Shown: piece by piece, positions 1 through 11,500 of the stretch | Position numbering within the stretch: the first letter of the stretch is position 1 | Layout: every line of letters begins with the position of its first letter | NCBI GenBank assembly: GCA_030560485.1 | Contig: JAKTTS010000054.1 | Span: forward strand, 1 to 48,770 | Source: Ascoidea tarda (nom. inval.) | Taxonomy: Eukaryota > Ascomycota > Saccharomycetes > Ascoideales > Ascoideaceae | Direction: 5' to 3' | Length of the DNA: 48,770 nt | Translations under genes and position numbers: made by a program | Notes under the pieces: model-generated | What the model saw: the letters and a program-made list of their open reading frames with translations, nothing else | What the model was told of the DNA's origin: nothing | Databases searched by the model: none

Positions 1-39
<39 letters not shown>

Positions 40-126
40 GTTATTATTATTATTATTATTGTTATTGTTATTATTGTTATTATTGTTATTATTGCTACTA
101 TTATTATTGTCATTATTGTTATTAAT
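1..126. repeat. ATT/AAT trinucleotide repeat coding poly-Asn in MOH1
   Basis: A nearly pure ATT tract on the plus strand, interrupted by GTT, GCT and ACT. On the minus strand it reads as AAT/AAC/AGT codons, that is Asn with a few Ser in the MOH1 tail. It runs off the left edge, so its full length is unknown. Such tracts are usually length-variable between strains. Confidence 0.9.
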
Positions 127-613
127 AAGAATTGATTTTGAACCATTTTGATTTAGAATGGGATTGTTATTTTTATTAGCGAGTTTAATATTATTAATAT
201 TGTTATTTTTAAGGTTTGAATGATTTTTTTTTGAATTGAGAGAGAGATTGATGTTATTTGAATTGAATTTGAGTTGGTTTAGTAATTCAGCTTCGATAAC
301 AAATTTGTTTTCTTTGTATTTTTGAGATGAATCGTTAGCTTTGATATATTTCCAGCCGATTTCCAATAGGCACTGGTAGCAGTTGATTGATTTGACCTGG
401 TAGTAACCGGTCATCATTTCCTTGATTTTTATGTTTTTGTTAATCAAGTAGTTTATTAGTTTGTTTGAGTAAAAAGCGTCACCATGAATACCTCTAAAGT
501 CGTAGCTTTCTATCCAGTCACTTTTAAGTAGGTGAGTTTTACAGTTTTTGCAGACATAGATTTGGCTTGATTTATCGTTAATTTCGATATTTTCAGTGTA
601 TTTTAAACCCATT
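1..613 (-). CDS. MOH1: Yippee-like zinc-binding protein, MOH1 ortholog (3' end outside window)
   Basis: Read on the minus strand from the ATG at 613-611, the frame is open to the window edge (204 codons), so the C-terminus is missing. The first ~107 residues are a Yippee fold: CxxC at residues 21-24, a second CxxC at 78-81, then GWKY (86-89) and YKE (99-101), all in the order seen in yeast Moh1. In this family the four cysteines bind one zinc. Moh1 has been linked to stationary-phase survival and is related to Yippee proteins of animals and plants; its biochemical role is unclear. The protein goes on far past the normal ~138 residues as an Asn-rich tail made of AAT/AAC codons. It is divergent from USB1 across a 1-kb spacer. 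Family assignment is firm; the tail's function is unknown. Confidence 0.9.
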
Positions 614-1652
614 TTAAATGAGGACTAAGAAAACAATAGAGAATAGAGAAAGAGAGGAAGAAAAAAAACAAACAGATTACTACTATTGTTAATAGTAATG
701 AAATTAAAAGAGAAAAATAGAGGCAAAGTGAGATAAATGAGTCAGTTGTAAGTCAGGTATTATTGGGAGTGTGGGATTGTGGGATATGGGAGTGTGGGAT
801 AATGGGAGTATGGGGTTATATGGTAGAGAATGGAGTGAAGATGGAAGAATAGTGAGGGCAGTATAAAGTGGTGATCTGGAGACGTGAGGATAGTGTAGAG
901 AGGTGTAGCCGAGTATTAGAAATGATGTTGAGAGGTATCAATAATAATAGCAATAGAGTGAAGAACGATGTGTGTAATGGTAAAGATGAAAATGAGGATA
1001 TGGAGGTTGGGGGGATTCAAATAGGTGGGAGAGATAAGAAAATATCGAGATGAAGAGATGAAGAGATGAAGAGATGGAGAGAAAAAGACAAGAGGAAGCA
1101 GCTCAAAGGGCATGAAGTGAAGAAAAGGAGCCTTTGAAGAAGCAGGAAAGTGATAAGAAGGAAAGAAGAAGCACACTCAGCAGCCTCGTTATTTATCCCA
1201 GACTCAGAGGCACGTCCATCCCCAGCACTGGTTCCGGCTCTCTCGCGCACTTCCCGGACAGCCCCCTCAGCACCTCCCACAGCTGTCTCTGGCTGTCAAC
1301 AGGGTCTGTGCGTGTGCGAGAGTTGCTTCAGCGCATCCATGAAACGCAACGCAGACGCTGTCGAAACGCTGTCGAAACGCAGCGCAGACGCAGCGAACGC
1401 TTACCAGAGCGGCGGATCTCGCGTTGGTCACGGGCCGGGAGGTGGTTTTGGTGGAAGAGGTGTGTCCAGACAGAAAGAAACGCAGCAGGAGAAACAGCAT
1501 GAGAAACGCAGCCGCAAGTTTGTCTGCGTCTCTGCAGGCCACGGCGTGTGTATGCACTAGGCGAAGACTCCAGCAGTGCGGGTGCACTTCCCTGATGAGG
1601 TTCCTTGAACTTTTCACTCCACTGATGAGAAAAAGAACTGGAACAAGATCAA
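614..1652. promoter_or_regulatory. Divergent MOH1/USB1 intergenic region with GC-rich island
   Basis: No gene recognised. The left part (614-1080) is purine-rich on the plus strand, with a short GAAGAGAT-type repeat near 1050-1076. About 1180-1580 is markedly GC-rich and holds repeated ACGCAG and GTCGAAACGC motifs near 1345-1400. Short open frames here exist in several frames at once and show no family resemblance, as expected from high GC content. The region must hold both promoters; which elements act is not visible. Confidence 0.5.
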
Positions 1653-3092
1653 ATGGAGTTGGTTGATAATTACTCGTCGTCCAGCGAAGAACTCGATCAT
1701 ACTGATAGTGCAGAGGAGAATAAGGAGTTTGAACTACCAGACATACCATCGATCATTGTCAACAAGTTTGCGAGAAAACAAAGATTGTCCAATATCAGTC
1801 TTTCTATCACTCCAAGCAGTCGAGAAGATACTAAAAGACAAAGAATGTCATCAAACTTGCTCAAGGCGTATATCTACTGCAATTTCTCTTACAACACAAC
1901 CAAGATCCACGCGTTTAAAAGAATTGTTGATAAAATCAACAGAGAAGTCATATTTCCACACAACAAAAGAGTGCTTCGAAATGAAATGAAAAATAAACCA
2001 GATGGTCAAAGCAATCTAATAAACCAAAATCAAAAACCAACTAGAACTTCCTATAGCGGACTCAATAAACCGATAACCAGAGATCACTTGATGAACTTGT
2101 TATCCAAAAAACTATCTGAAAAGGTTCCGATCAATGAAAGAATTAGTAAAGTTGCTCCTCCCAAAGATAATGATAACGATAATGGTAATGGTAATGGTAA
2201 TGATAATAATAATAATAATAATAATAGTAATAATAATAATAATAATAATAACAGTGATGAAAAGTCAATTGACTTGAATCAAAAGAATTCATTCAATAGA
2301 CTAATTCCAAGTTTCAAATGCATAATGGACGAGAAAACCTTGCTATACAGCAAAGTCAAACCTTTACATCTATCCTTGTCCAATGGATTTGTATTGAAAA
2401 AAGAGAGCCTTGATGAAATGTCAAAGATTTTGCAATCCAAATTTGACCAGTTCAAAAGAGAAAACACAAATCTACTAGAAATTGAAAACATCAATGACAA
2501 CGACAACAACTACAAATCAAATGGCATCAGTCTCAACTTCAACTACGAAAACCTAAAGATCTTCAAAAACTACAATGGCAAAACAATCTACCTTGCTCTC
2601 ACTTTCGACAGCCACACCTTGAGAAAACTCAAGCCCCTACACAACAGCATACTCCAGGTCTTGTCCTCCTACAAACACGAAGTCCTAGACAACATCGAAA
2701 ACGGCCTTGTGATGGACATTTTCAACAACGACACCCAGACCATCAACTACGACTTCAACTCAGACTACCCCACGAGCAGACACCCAGCCAACCTCAGCGA
2801 GGTCTCAGAGACATACAAGACGTATCTCAGAGATCAGTTCAACTACTCCTTCAACCACCTCGGCGACCTCAACAACTTGCACATTTCCATCGGCTCGCTC
2901 CACAACCAGTTGTACTTTGACAAGGACAAGCTCTCGCTCTACAACTACCTCCACGCTGCCATCGACAGCAACAAGAAATTCAACGTGCACAGAGAAATCG
3001 CATCCAACCTTCGCCAGAGACACGATTTCAAGTTCTACTTGAAACACATCAACCTCGAAAAGGGTCCCACCCAGTGCACCTTCTCCCTCTAG
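1653..3092 (+). CDS. USB1: U6 snRNA 3'-5' exonuclease/phosphodiesterase Usb1
   Basis: Usb1 trims the oligo(U) tail of U6 snRNA and leaves a modified 3' end, protecting U6 before spliceosome assembly; it acts in the nucleus. The 479-residue product has the two catalytic HxS tetrapeptide cores of the 2H phosphoesterase superfamily: His239-Leu-Ser241 (in LHLSLS) and His410-Ile-Ser412 (in LHISIG). The N-terminus (ELVDNYSSSSEE) also resembles Usb1 starts. Yeast Usb1 is about 290 residues; the extra length comes from an Asn-rich block (about residues 172-200) and a longer segment between the HxS motifs. The start at 1653 is the first ATG of this frame and gives the family N-terminus. The last ~200 codons use many C-ending codons, unlike the 5' half. 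The gene ends with TAG. Confidence 0.88.
   Translation: MELVDNYSSSSEELDHTDSAEENKEFELPDIPSIIVNKFARKQRLSNISLSITPSSREDTKRQRMSSNLLKAYIYCNFSYNTTKIHAFKRIVDKINREVIFPHNKRVLRNEMKNKPDGQSNLINQNQKPTRTSYSGLNKPITRDHLMNLLSKKLSEKVPINERISKVAPPKDNDNDNGNGNGNDNNNNNNNSNNNNNNNNSDEKSIDLNQKNSFNRLIPSFKCIMDEKTLLYSKVKPLHLSLSNGFVLKKESLDEMSKILQSKFDQFKRENTNLLEIENINDNDNNYKSNGISLNFNYENLKIFKNYNGKTIYLALTFDSHTLRKLKPLHNSILQVLSSYKHEVLDNIENGLVMDIFNNDTQTINYDFNSDYPTSRHPANLSEVSETYKTYLRDQFNYSFNHLGDLNNLHISIGSLHNQLYFDKDKLSLYNYLHAAIDSNKKFNVHREIASNLRQRHDFKFYLKHINLEKGPTQCTFSL
2166..2252. repeat. In-frame AAT/GGT repeat in USB1 (Asn-rich insert)
   Basis: A GAT/GGT/AAT-type trinucleotide tract encoding an Asp/Gly/Asn block followed by almost pure Asn, between the N-terminal part and the first HxS motif of Usb1. 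It adds no known function and is probably a disordered, length-variable insert. Confidence 0.9.
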
Positions 3093-3721
3093 CCTCGACC
3101 CTCTCCTGTATATATGTGAATAGCCCGCACGTGAATTACATATCCGAGCAAACTATTCCGACCTGTCCTCGTTCACCACGCTCATCAGCTGACGGGTCTC
3201 GGAGCCGATAAGTACTTAATTTTTGCCAGATCTCGCGGCGAGTGCCAGGAAATCCCACCAAATCTCATCTTGCACGCCTGTGATTGGTCCGCCGTGTCCA
3301 CCGAACCCGGCTATTCTGTCTGCGCGCCGGACGGTCGAATCAGAAAAACTGCCTTCATTAACGGTCGAAATACAATTCCACCGTCTTCCCTTGCTTTTCT
3401 CAAGCTTCATTTATACTCTCCAACTTATGGAATAACGATCCATATTTCAATTCTTATTTTTTTATTATTTTTTTTTTATATTTATAAAGATATCTCCTCT
3501 TTTCATCTCCATTTCTTTTCAATTCCCTTGCTTTGGTTGAATATTGAATACTGTTGAAATCTTTCTGAATTTCGTTGAATGTACTATATTTTTGACACAT
3601 CTTTCTTTCAATTCCAATCAGCTTTTGTCACTTTACTATCTTATCTCATAATTACCTTATAATTAAAATTTCCAATTGAATTTCCAATAAAATTTCCAGT
3701 ATATTTTCCAATAAACTAAAA
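3093..3721 (+). promoter_or_regulatory. KGD2 upstream region with HAP-type CCAAT box and E-box
   Basis: Spacer of 629 bp between USB1 and KGD2. About 3125-3400 is GC-rich; the rest up to the ATG is T-rich leader. It holds TGATTGGT at 3281-3288, which matches the TNATTGGT consensus of the Hap2/3/4/5 complex and lies about 435 bp before the KGD2 ATG. KGD2 is a known Hap-activated respiratory gene in S. cerevisiae, so the match is plausible. A CACGTG E-box (Cbf1/Pho4 class) is at 3128-3133, close to the USB1 stop. Function is inferred, not shown. Confidence 0.5.
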
Positions 3722-5086
3722 ATGCTTTCTAACAATATTCGTGCAATTTCAAACAGAAATCTCTTTTCAATTTCCCAAAGAGTGTTATCCTCAAACACAA
3801 AACATCTCATCAAGGTAAATCAGTTTCGTCTTATCACCACAATTAACACCAAGAGTTTCAGTCACCAACTAAAAAACCAAAATCTCTTTCAATACAAACC
3901 ATGTAGTCTATCTTTTAACAGATTCGCCTCCACTGTTGTTAAAGTCCCCGATATGGCTGAATCCATCACCGAAGGTTCTTTGAAAGAATACACCAAGCAA
4001 ATCGGCGATTACGTATCTCAAGATGAAACCATTGCAACAATCGAAACCGACAAAATTGATGTCGAAGTCAATGCCCCTGTTGCTGGTTATATCAAAGAAT
4101 TCAAATTCGAACCCGAAGACACTGTTAATGTTGGTGACGAGTTGTTAGTCTTGGAAGAAGGCGAGCCTCCAAAGGACACTCCAAAGGAATCTGCTCCAAA
4201 GGAACAAGCCCCCAAAGAAGAAGCCAAACCAGCAGAAACACCAGCCCCTGCTCAATCTGAACCAGCTCCCTCAGCTACTCCAGCTGCCTCAGCTCCAGAA
4301 AAGGCTCCTGCTGCTGCTCCATCCCAACCCAAAAAAGAACCAGCTCCAGCTGCTCCAATTCAGGAAAACGCCCCCAAGGCTGCCTTCTCCAGATCTGAAA
4401 ACAGAGTGAAAATGAACAGAATGAGATTGAGAATCGCTGAACGTCTTAAAGAAGCCCAAAACACAGCCGCCTCTTTAACAACCTTCAATGAAGTCGACAT
4501 GTCTGCTGTCTTGAACTTGAGAAAAAACTACAAAGACGAAATCATCAAGAAAACTGGCATAAAATTTGGCTTCATGGGTCTATTTGCAAAGGCCTCCACT
4601 TTAGCAATGAAGGACATTCCTGCTGTCAACGGTTCCATTGAAGGCAACGAAATGATCTTCAGAGACTACGTGGACATCTCAATAGCTGTCGCTACTCCCA
4701 AGGGTCTAGTCACCCCAGTCATCAGAAACACTGAATCGCTTTCTGTGTTGGAAGTCGAGCACGAAATCGTAAACTTGGGCAAAAAGGCCAGAGATGGCAA
4801 ACTCACCTTGGAAGACATGGCTGGTGGCACCTTCACCATCAGTAATGGAGGTATCTTCGGCTCCCTCTATGGTACTCCCATCATCAACATCCCCCAGACT
4901 GCTGTTCTCGGTTTGCATGGTATCAAGGAAAGGCCTGTCACAATAAATGGCCAAATCGTCTCCAGACCAATGATGTACTTGGCCTTGACCTATGACCACA
5001 GAATGCTCGACGGAAGAGAAGCTGTTACCTTTTTGAAGACTGTCAAGGAATTGATCGAGGATCCAGCTAAGATGTTACTCATGTAG
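3722..5086 (+). CDS. KGD2: Dihydrolipoyl succinyltransferase, E2 of 2-oxoglutarate dehydrogenase
   Basis: This is the E2 core of the mitochondrial 2-oxoglutarate dehydrogenase complex. It transfers the succinyl group from E1 through a lipoyl arm to CoA, giving succinyl-CoA in the TCA cycle. The 454 residues fall in the usual order: a basic, Ser/Asn-rich mitochondrial presequence (about 1-70), one lipoyl domain (about 72-150) with the lipoylated Lys111 in ETDKIDVEV, a Pro/Ala-rich linker (about 150-215), and the acyltransferase domain (about 225-454) with the catalytic His426 and Asp430 in [11 protein letters not shown]. As in other yeast Kgd2, no clear peripheral-subunit-binding domain lies in the linker. 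Length matches the S. cerevisiae protein (463). None of its 35 Leu codons is CTG. Ends with TAG. Confidence 0.97.
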   Translation: MLSNNIRAISNRNLFSISQRVLSSNTKHLIKVNQFRLITTINTKSFSHQLKNQNLFQYKPCSLSFNRFASTVVKVPDMAESITEGSLKEYTKQIGDYVSQDETIATIETDKIDVEVNAPVAGYIKEFKFEPEDTVNVGDELLVLEEGEPPKDTPKESAPKEQAPKEEAKPAETPAPAQSEPAPSATPAASAPEKAPAAAPSQPKKEPAPAAPIQENAPKAAFSRSENRVKMNRMRLRIAERLKEAQNTAASLTTFNEVDMSAVLNLRKNYKDEIIKKTGIKFGFMGLFAKASTLAMKDIPAVNGSIEGNEMIFRDYVDISIAVATPKGLVTPVIRNTESLSVLEVEHEIVNLGKKARDGKLTLEDMAGGTFTISNGGIFGSLYGTPIINIPQTAVLGLHGIKERPVTINGQIVSRPMMYLALTYDHRMLDGREAVTFLKTVKELIEDPAKMLLM

Positions 5087-5547
5087 TTCAGTCAACCCTT
5101 CTAGAATATATATCTTTTGTTTAATTGTATTTTCCCTTCCCAACTCATGACCTTGCGCTTCTTCTGTAGCCTCTGGAGAAGAAAAAGGCGACTTTGCAGC
5201 GTCAAACTTGACAGGCGGTTGGAAAAGCATCTATAATTGTAACTAAGTGCAATTCGAAGTGCAATTGCAATTGTAATTGTAATTCCAGTTCCACTCTGCT
5301 CTCCTCTACTCTATGCTGATTGCCCAATAAACACCTCCTACTGCTCACAGAAGCTCTGCTCACTCAAGACAGCTCATATATCCTCTCTTCCTCCCAACTT
5401 CCTTTCCTGCTCTCTGCAAGCCTATGAAAGAACACCTCAAGACAACACACTCCACCTCCACCAAATACCACAGCACTCCAGTTAAAGAGATACTCAAAGA
5501 GACACTCAAAGAGACACTCGAAAACACACCTACTGTTTGCATCAATA
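5087..5547 (+). promoter_or_regulatory. KGD2-STT4 spacer
   Basis: KGD2 3' flank followed by the STT4 leader. It has ATTGCAATTG-like short repeats near 5250-5290 and a 12-bp GAGACACTCAAA-like repeat at about 5487-5525 just before the STT4 ATG. No gene or RNA recognised. A short open frame across 5424-5654 overlaps the STT4 start and looks incidental. Confidence 0.4.
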
Positions 5548-8500
5548 ATGGCCATTTTCTCCCCCTCCATAGCTCCATCAAATTCTTCCTCCATTCGCTT
5601 GAAATCGCTTTATTCCATCCTCAAACTATCGTTGCTATCAAATGCTTCAACTAACTTTGAAAACAACTACTCCAACTTCTACAAGTTGATAAACAACCTC
5701 AACTCTTCAATTCAAAGAAACTCGCCTAAGAACAAAAAAACATCCACCACAATCCCTATCATTATATCAATAAACGACTTAGAACTACTAATAGTCCTAT
5801 CAAAGTCAATTAACTTGCTCGAAAAGAACAACAATTTCAAAAAAAATCTAGATCTAATCGAAATCCTATTGAATCTATTTAACCTCCTTTTAAAAAATCT
5901 CTCTACTAACAACTTAAGATTCAACAAAAACATCTCCAATTTGAATTTAAACCTAAACCCTTTTTTTAAAATCTCATTACTACTAATTAATTCAATTAAC
6001 CAAACCATCTACTATTTACACAATTATTTAAGCAACGAAAAGAAATTAAAAATCAAGTTCAAATTCAAGAAAAGCTTATTGTACGATAAAGAACAAGAAT
6101 CTGGAAAAAAAAACACTCAAAATGCTCAAAAAAATACAACTTCCCCAAATACTCAAAACTCTCAGGACTCTCAAAACTCTCAAAACTCTCAGGACTCTCA
6201 AGACTCTCAAGATACTCATTTAAACGTTCAAAAATTATTCAACTTTTCAAATGATATCCTAATTAACTATCTATCAAACTTATCTCAGTTCATCGAGGAA
6301 TCCCCAAATTTAAATCTATATTTCCAACTTTTTGCATTATTGCTATCCTTTTCAAATCATTCAAAGGTTTTGGTTCTAAACATCAATAATACAAACCAAA
6401 ATTTTAACTCAAATTCAAATTCAAAACATAAATCGACACCAAACTCCAATTTAAATATTATTGATTCTATTACTACTAATAATAATAAATCTCAAAACAA
6501 GGAAAAAATTGCCAGTGCTTACGATTTTGGTGATTATTTCAACGAAGAAGATGAATATGACGCCAATGATGATGACGAAAATTACCAAAATCAAGACATG
6601 AACATCAATGATCTCAAAATCAACATCAACAATTACTCAAACATCAATAACTTGAATGTCTACCAAAATTTAACCTCTGTCTTGTTCAGAAATAAAAATC
6701 TAATTCTATTTCAAAATTTAAATAACTTGATTTCTTCAAGTTCCTTCTTATCAAATCTTGAGATCTTCATCTCCAATATCTACAATCCAATTGATACCAC
6801 AAATATCATAACCATTCAAACTCCAAATGCTGATTATATGGATACTAACAATACTAATATCAATACCAATATCGAAAATAGCTTTGTCAATGAATACTTG
6901 AATATTGATCCAAGCAATGAAATTGACTTGAAATATTTACTCGAATTTAACCTCTATTTCTATAAATCAAACAAACTTTTCACTGATAAACACATCAGAA
7001 ACTACGAAAATCCTAATATCAGAAACGAAAATATCAATAAAGATAACAACGATCTTGATTCAAACTATGACAATGAAATTATCTACGACGAAAACGTCAC
7101 TGACTTTTCAAGTTTATTATTCTTGAAATACTTAAACTCAATCAAACTAAACATTCTTTTAGACATCACTAATATCAAACTACTAAACAAATCTCCCACA
7201 AATTTTAAATCAAAGCTATTTTCAGAATATAAATTAAACTCTAAAAAAAATCAAAAAAATCAACAAAAAAAGAGATCCTTGATTGAAACTTTAGTCTATC
7301 TAAAATTTAAAGAAAACGATTTTGTCCCAAATGACCAGTTCTCTTCCTCCAATATAAATTTGAATTCTGACATCAATAATAGTAATCCTCAATTAATAGA
7401 TGATGTACTATCTATCAATTCCGAATCTAACTACGATAATACCTCAATTTTTACTACCAACTCTTCAAGCTCAATTTACCAAAACTATAAGAGCTCAAAT
7501 GATTTAACTCAAAATGAATTAAACCTATGCAAGTTTATCTTTCTAACTTCAATGGACGATCTTTGGATTCTTCAAAATGGTTCGTATTCAAATTCTTTAA
7601 CTATTAATTTGGACTCCCTTGAAAGAATTCACTTGATCTTTAAAAATAAATCCCTACTTTTAGAAATATTCCAAATTGGGTTTTTCACAAAGATATTATC
7701 TAATGAATTTATTATTGATAACTTATTAGAAAGAAATTTATTAGTAAATACTGAAACTTCTAAATTGAATACCTCAGATGACAATACAACTGATACAGAC
7801 GACTTCAGCGATGTTAACGATTACAACGATAATAACGAATTAATTAACCCTTCTTTGAGTTTTAACATTTTAGGGTTTTTATCTTTATTGTCCTTTCATC
7901 CTGATAATAACAAAATTCCAGGTCTAATCACTAGAAAGCTCTCTCTATTGATTTTTGATAATCCCTTTTTAAGTTTTAATAAAATCTTAAAGAAATCGCT
8001 TTATTGCATTTCTTTGGCCTTTAAGAGATCATCTACTGCAAACTTTCAAGGCTTTATGGAACTAAATGGTAATTTTCAAAAAGATGATTTGATTGTTGGT
8101 GCTATCTACTCAATTATAAATATGCTAACAATAGATGATGAGCATCTAGATGAAATCAATCCAATCGATGGAATAACTTTACGAAAACCTAAAATAACTA
8201 GAACTGGTATTGAGGAATTATTGCCCCCAAATACAACTGTTACTAATAGTGTGAATTCAATTGATAAACCGGATATAAAACAAAGTAAAAGGACTTCAAA
8301 AAAAAGCTCAAAACAGAATTTAAAGTCAGATGAAAAATTTTATGATGTTTTTTCTGACCACAATGATACCTACGTTGATAAGAAAATTGAGTCAATATTT
8401 AGCAACTCAATTAGAACAATCATTGAATTAACCACAAATTACAATCAAATGGATATAACTCTTCTTGTAATCAGCATTTTGTCTCAAAAATTTAACTTTC

Positions 8501-11500
8501 CAAGTTTGAACAGTGACGAAATAAGCAACAATGAAATTAAAAAAACCAAATCAAAGAAATCTTCTAGCACATCAAGAGCCACTTCTCCAGTAAAACAAGT
8601 TCAAGGTTTTCTTATTTCTTCCAGATCAAGAAAAGTATCTGCGTTATCAAAATGTTTGAATATTTTAATTCTTAAAAATCTTTACAAAATTATAAATGTA
8701 TTGTTTTTTGATTTTAAAAATTTAAGTTTATTATTGAAGTTTTACAACACAGTTTTTAATTCTGCAGTAAAAATAAATGATAAAGACTACATGAATGAGG
8801 TAATTAATTCTCGTTGTCAAATTTCATACATTTTGAAACAAAACTTTTTCTTAAGTGATGAGGAATTTGACGATTTTGCTAAAAAATATGACAAAGAAAA
8901 AATTTATGGCAGAAGACACTCATTTGTAGCTGATACTGCTTTGTTGTTAAAAAATAAAAAAAACAAATCAAACACTAAACTGGATTCAATTGTTGACGAA
9001 AATAGAAATTTGATTTATGATTTGTCTAGTTCAAATATAAATCCAGCTTATGTTTTTTATATGCATGAGCTTCTTAATCAAATTATCATTAAAGGTGATG
9101 TCGAAAATTTCAATCAGCATAGATCTCATGGTGAAATTTCGGAGATTGGAAAAGAAATTTCATTATATTTAAAGCCACTAGCTGTTTTATTACCATCTCC
9201 TTCACCTTCAAACAAAGAATCTCCCTTGGCAATTGATTATTTTGATCAAAAAACAACAGATTTATTTAGAAATATCTGGTTCAATATGGTTGTGCATGGT
9301 TATTTTATTAACGCTAAAATTACTAAAATTTTTGAAAAGGAATTGAAAATAATTGCTTATAACTCACCTCCTTTGGCCTGTGAGTCATTTTATCAGAACA
9401 ATGAAACATCTTTAGATTTAAATACTGTTTTAAGAAGAGGTTCTTCTCATCATAATGTGAAAGATCAAAAAGATAATATTGAAGATTTTGTCGACATTAA
9501 TTCATTTGAAATGAAAACAATAAGTTATCCCAAATTAATGTTTTTATCGGCAACTATTTTGCTAGAAAGTTTGAGAGTTGAAAGTGGGATTATTCACACA
9601 AATTTGGCATATCTTTCGGATCCTTCGATTCGAATTAGTAATTTGGAAAAGTTTTTGAAAGATATTATTTTAACAAATTGTGGAAGATTAATTAAAAACA
9701 TTAAATCCAAGGGTCTGGCCCGATCAAATTACAGCAATTCTTTTCCAATTTCTTTGATTTCAAACGAACTAAATGAGCTTTTGATATTGTGTTGCAACAA
9801 AAATTTGGATCTACAAGATATTGCCTTTAAATCTTCTGATGTTTTGATTAAAAAATTTCCAACTTTCTTATGTAACGAAAATACCTTGTTTACATTGTTA
9901 AATCTTTTGTCGTTACTTTTTGAGAGTGTCATGAATTTAAGTGAAAATAGATATGATCCTGCGTTTGAGTTTTATTTAGTATCAACAGTAAATAAAACAA
10001 AAATTCTGAGATCATTGCTTTTATCTGACAGTCTTGATTGGAGATACGCAACTCTTGAAAAATTTTACAAAAAGTCAAAAGAATGGATAAAAATAGTTTT
10101 GATGAAGTCTGGCTTTGACGTAAAGTCATTGCTTCAGTCTTATATTTCGGTGAATGCAAGTGTTGAAAATGAAAATATTAAAAAAGCGACAAATACCTAC
10201 AATGCTGAAATCCAATTTGGTGTTTCATTTGCGATGGAAATGATCAGTGTAATTTTACCTTCAGATAAAGAACATTATAATATCACTTCATTTTCCAAAA
10301 ATTTCAGTCTTTTAGAAAAGATATATACTATGTCTGGATTTCTTTCAACTTATAATATAAGTTCGAATTTAAGAGGATTGGGGAATGTTTTTGGTAGTAA
10401 ATTTTCAAAAGAAAATTCGAATCACTTGATTCAGTCAAATCAAAAAAGTTGTTTTTCTCAGTCCTTTTCTCATTTTTCACAGCTACGCTATAGAGTAATT
10501 GACATCTTGAAATATTTGGATGAAAATTCTCATAGAACAACTTTGATGAAGGAAGATCTGATTATACTTTTGTTAGAAGATTTGTCAAACACGATAATTT
10601 CAAATAGTTTGCCTGCTTATAATGGAGAACTATTGAGATACATTGTGGATATACCTTATGAAATATTTAAACCATCCATTACGAAATATGCTATTTCCCA
10701 TTGGCTGATATTATCTAAAAAGCTATCCAAAAACAATCAGTCTTTGTTGTTATCTCTAATCTTGTTCAATTTCCGAAAGACTGTGTTGATGAAAAAAGGG
10801 ATGTATGATTCAAATATGGAATTAGTGGGAGCTGAATTTTCAAAAATGGAATATGCACCCAGCAATAAAAAAGAGATTAGCCATAATGCCGCTGTAGTGA
10901 ACAATAACTTTAAGAATCATTTACTCTTGATAAGATTACTACAATCTAATTTTTATTCTGTTTTATACCAGGGATCCCATGTTTTGAGAGAGTTTAATTA
11001 CACAATTTTGGTGGCATTAGAAAATCTCAAAGAAGCTAGCCTGCATCCATTTTCTAGAATGTTGAGGTTTGAATTAATTAAACTTTCCTTAGATGTCTTT
11101 TCCTTCAACATGAAAGTAGGGTCAAAAAAGTTTTCCTATGAACTTTTTGATCTTATATTAAATGCAGCTTTATCATGGTTTAAAGTTAAAGCATCTTGGC
11201 CATTAGGTAACAATTTACTTAAAATCAAAACAGATATGAACTTGTTGATTGAAGTTGGTCTAATAATCAAGAATTTGGCTTTTGTGAAATCATTTTCAAA
11301 AAACATGCTGAGTATTTTAAGCGCTAAAAGAGATTTATTGTTGTTATTTATGGATAATGAAATTTCCAACATGTCTATTTGGTTGACTCCATTAGATCCC
11401 CAGGATGCTTCAGGCATGTTGTTAGATTCAGATTTGACTATCAATGAGTCATTAATAAGACAGTCTTTTGCTCTCAACCCAATTTTGGCTATAAATTTGA

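Noticed and set aside
1134-1560. Open frames of 122 and 136 codons before USB1
   Set aside because: They overlap each other and an antisense frame in a GC-rich island and match no family; high GC lowers stop frequency.
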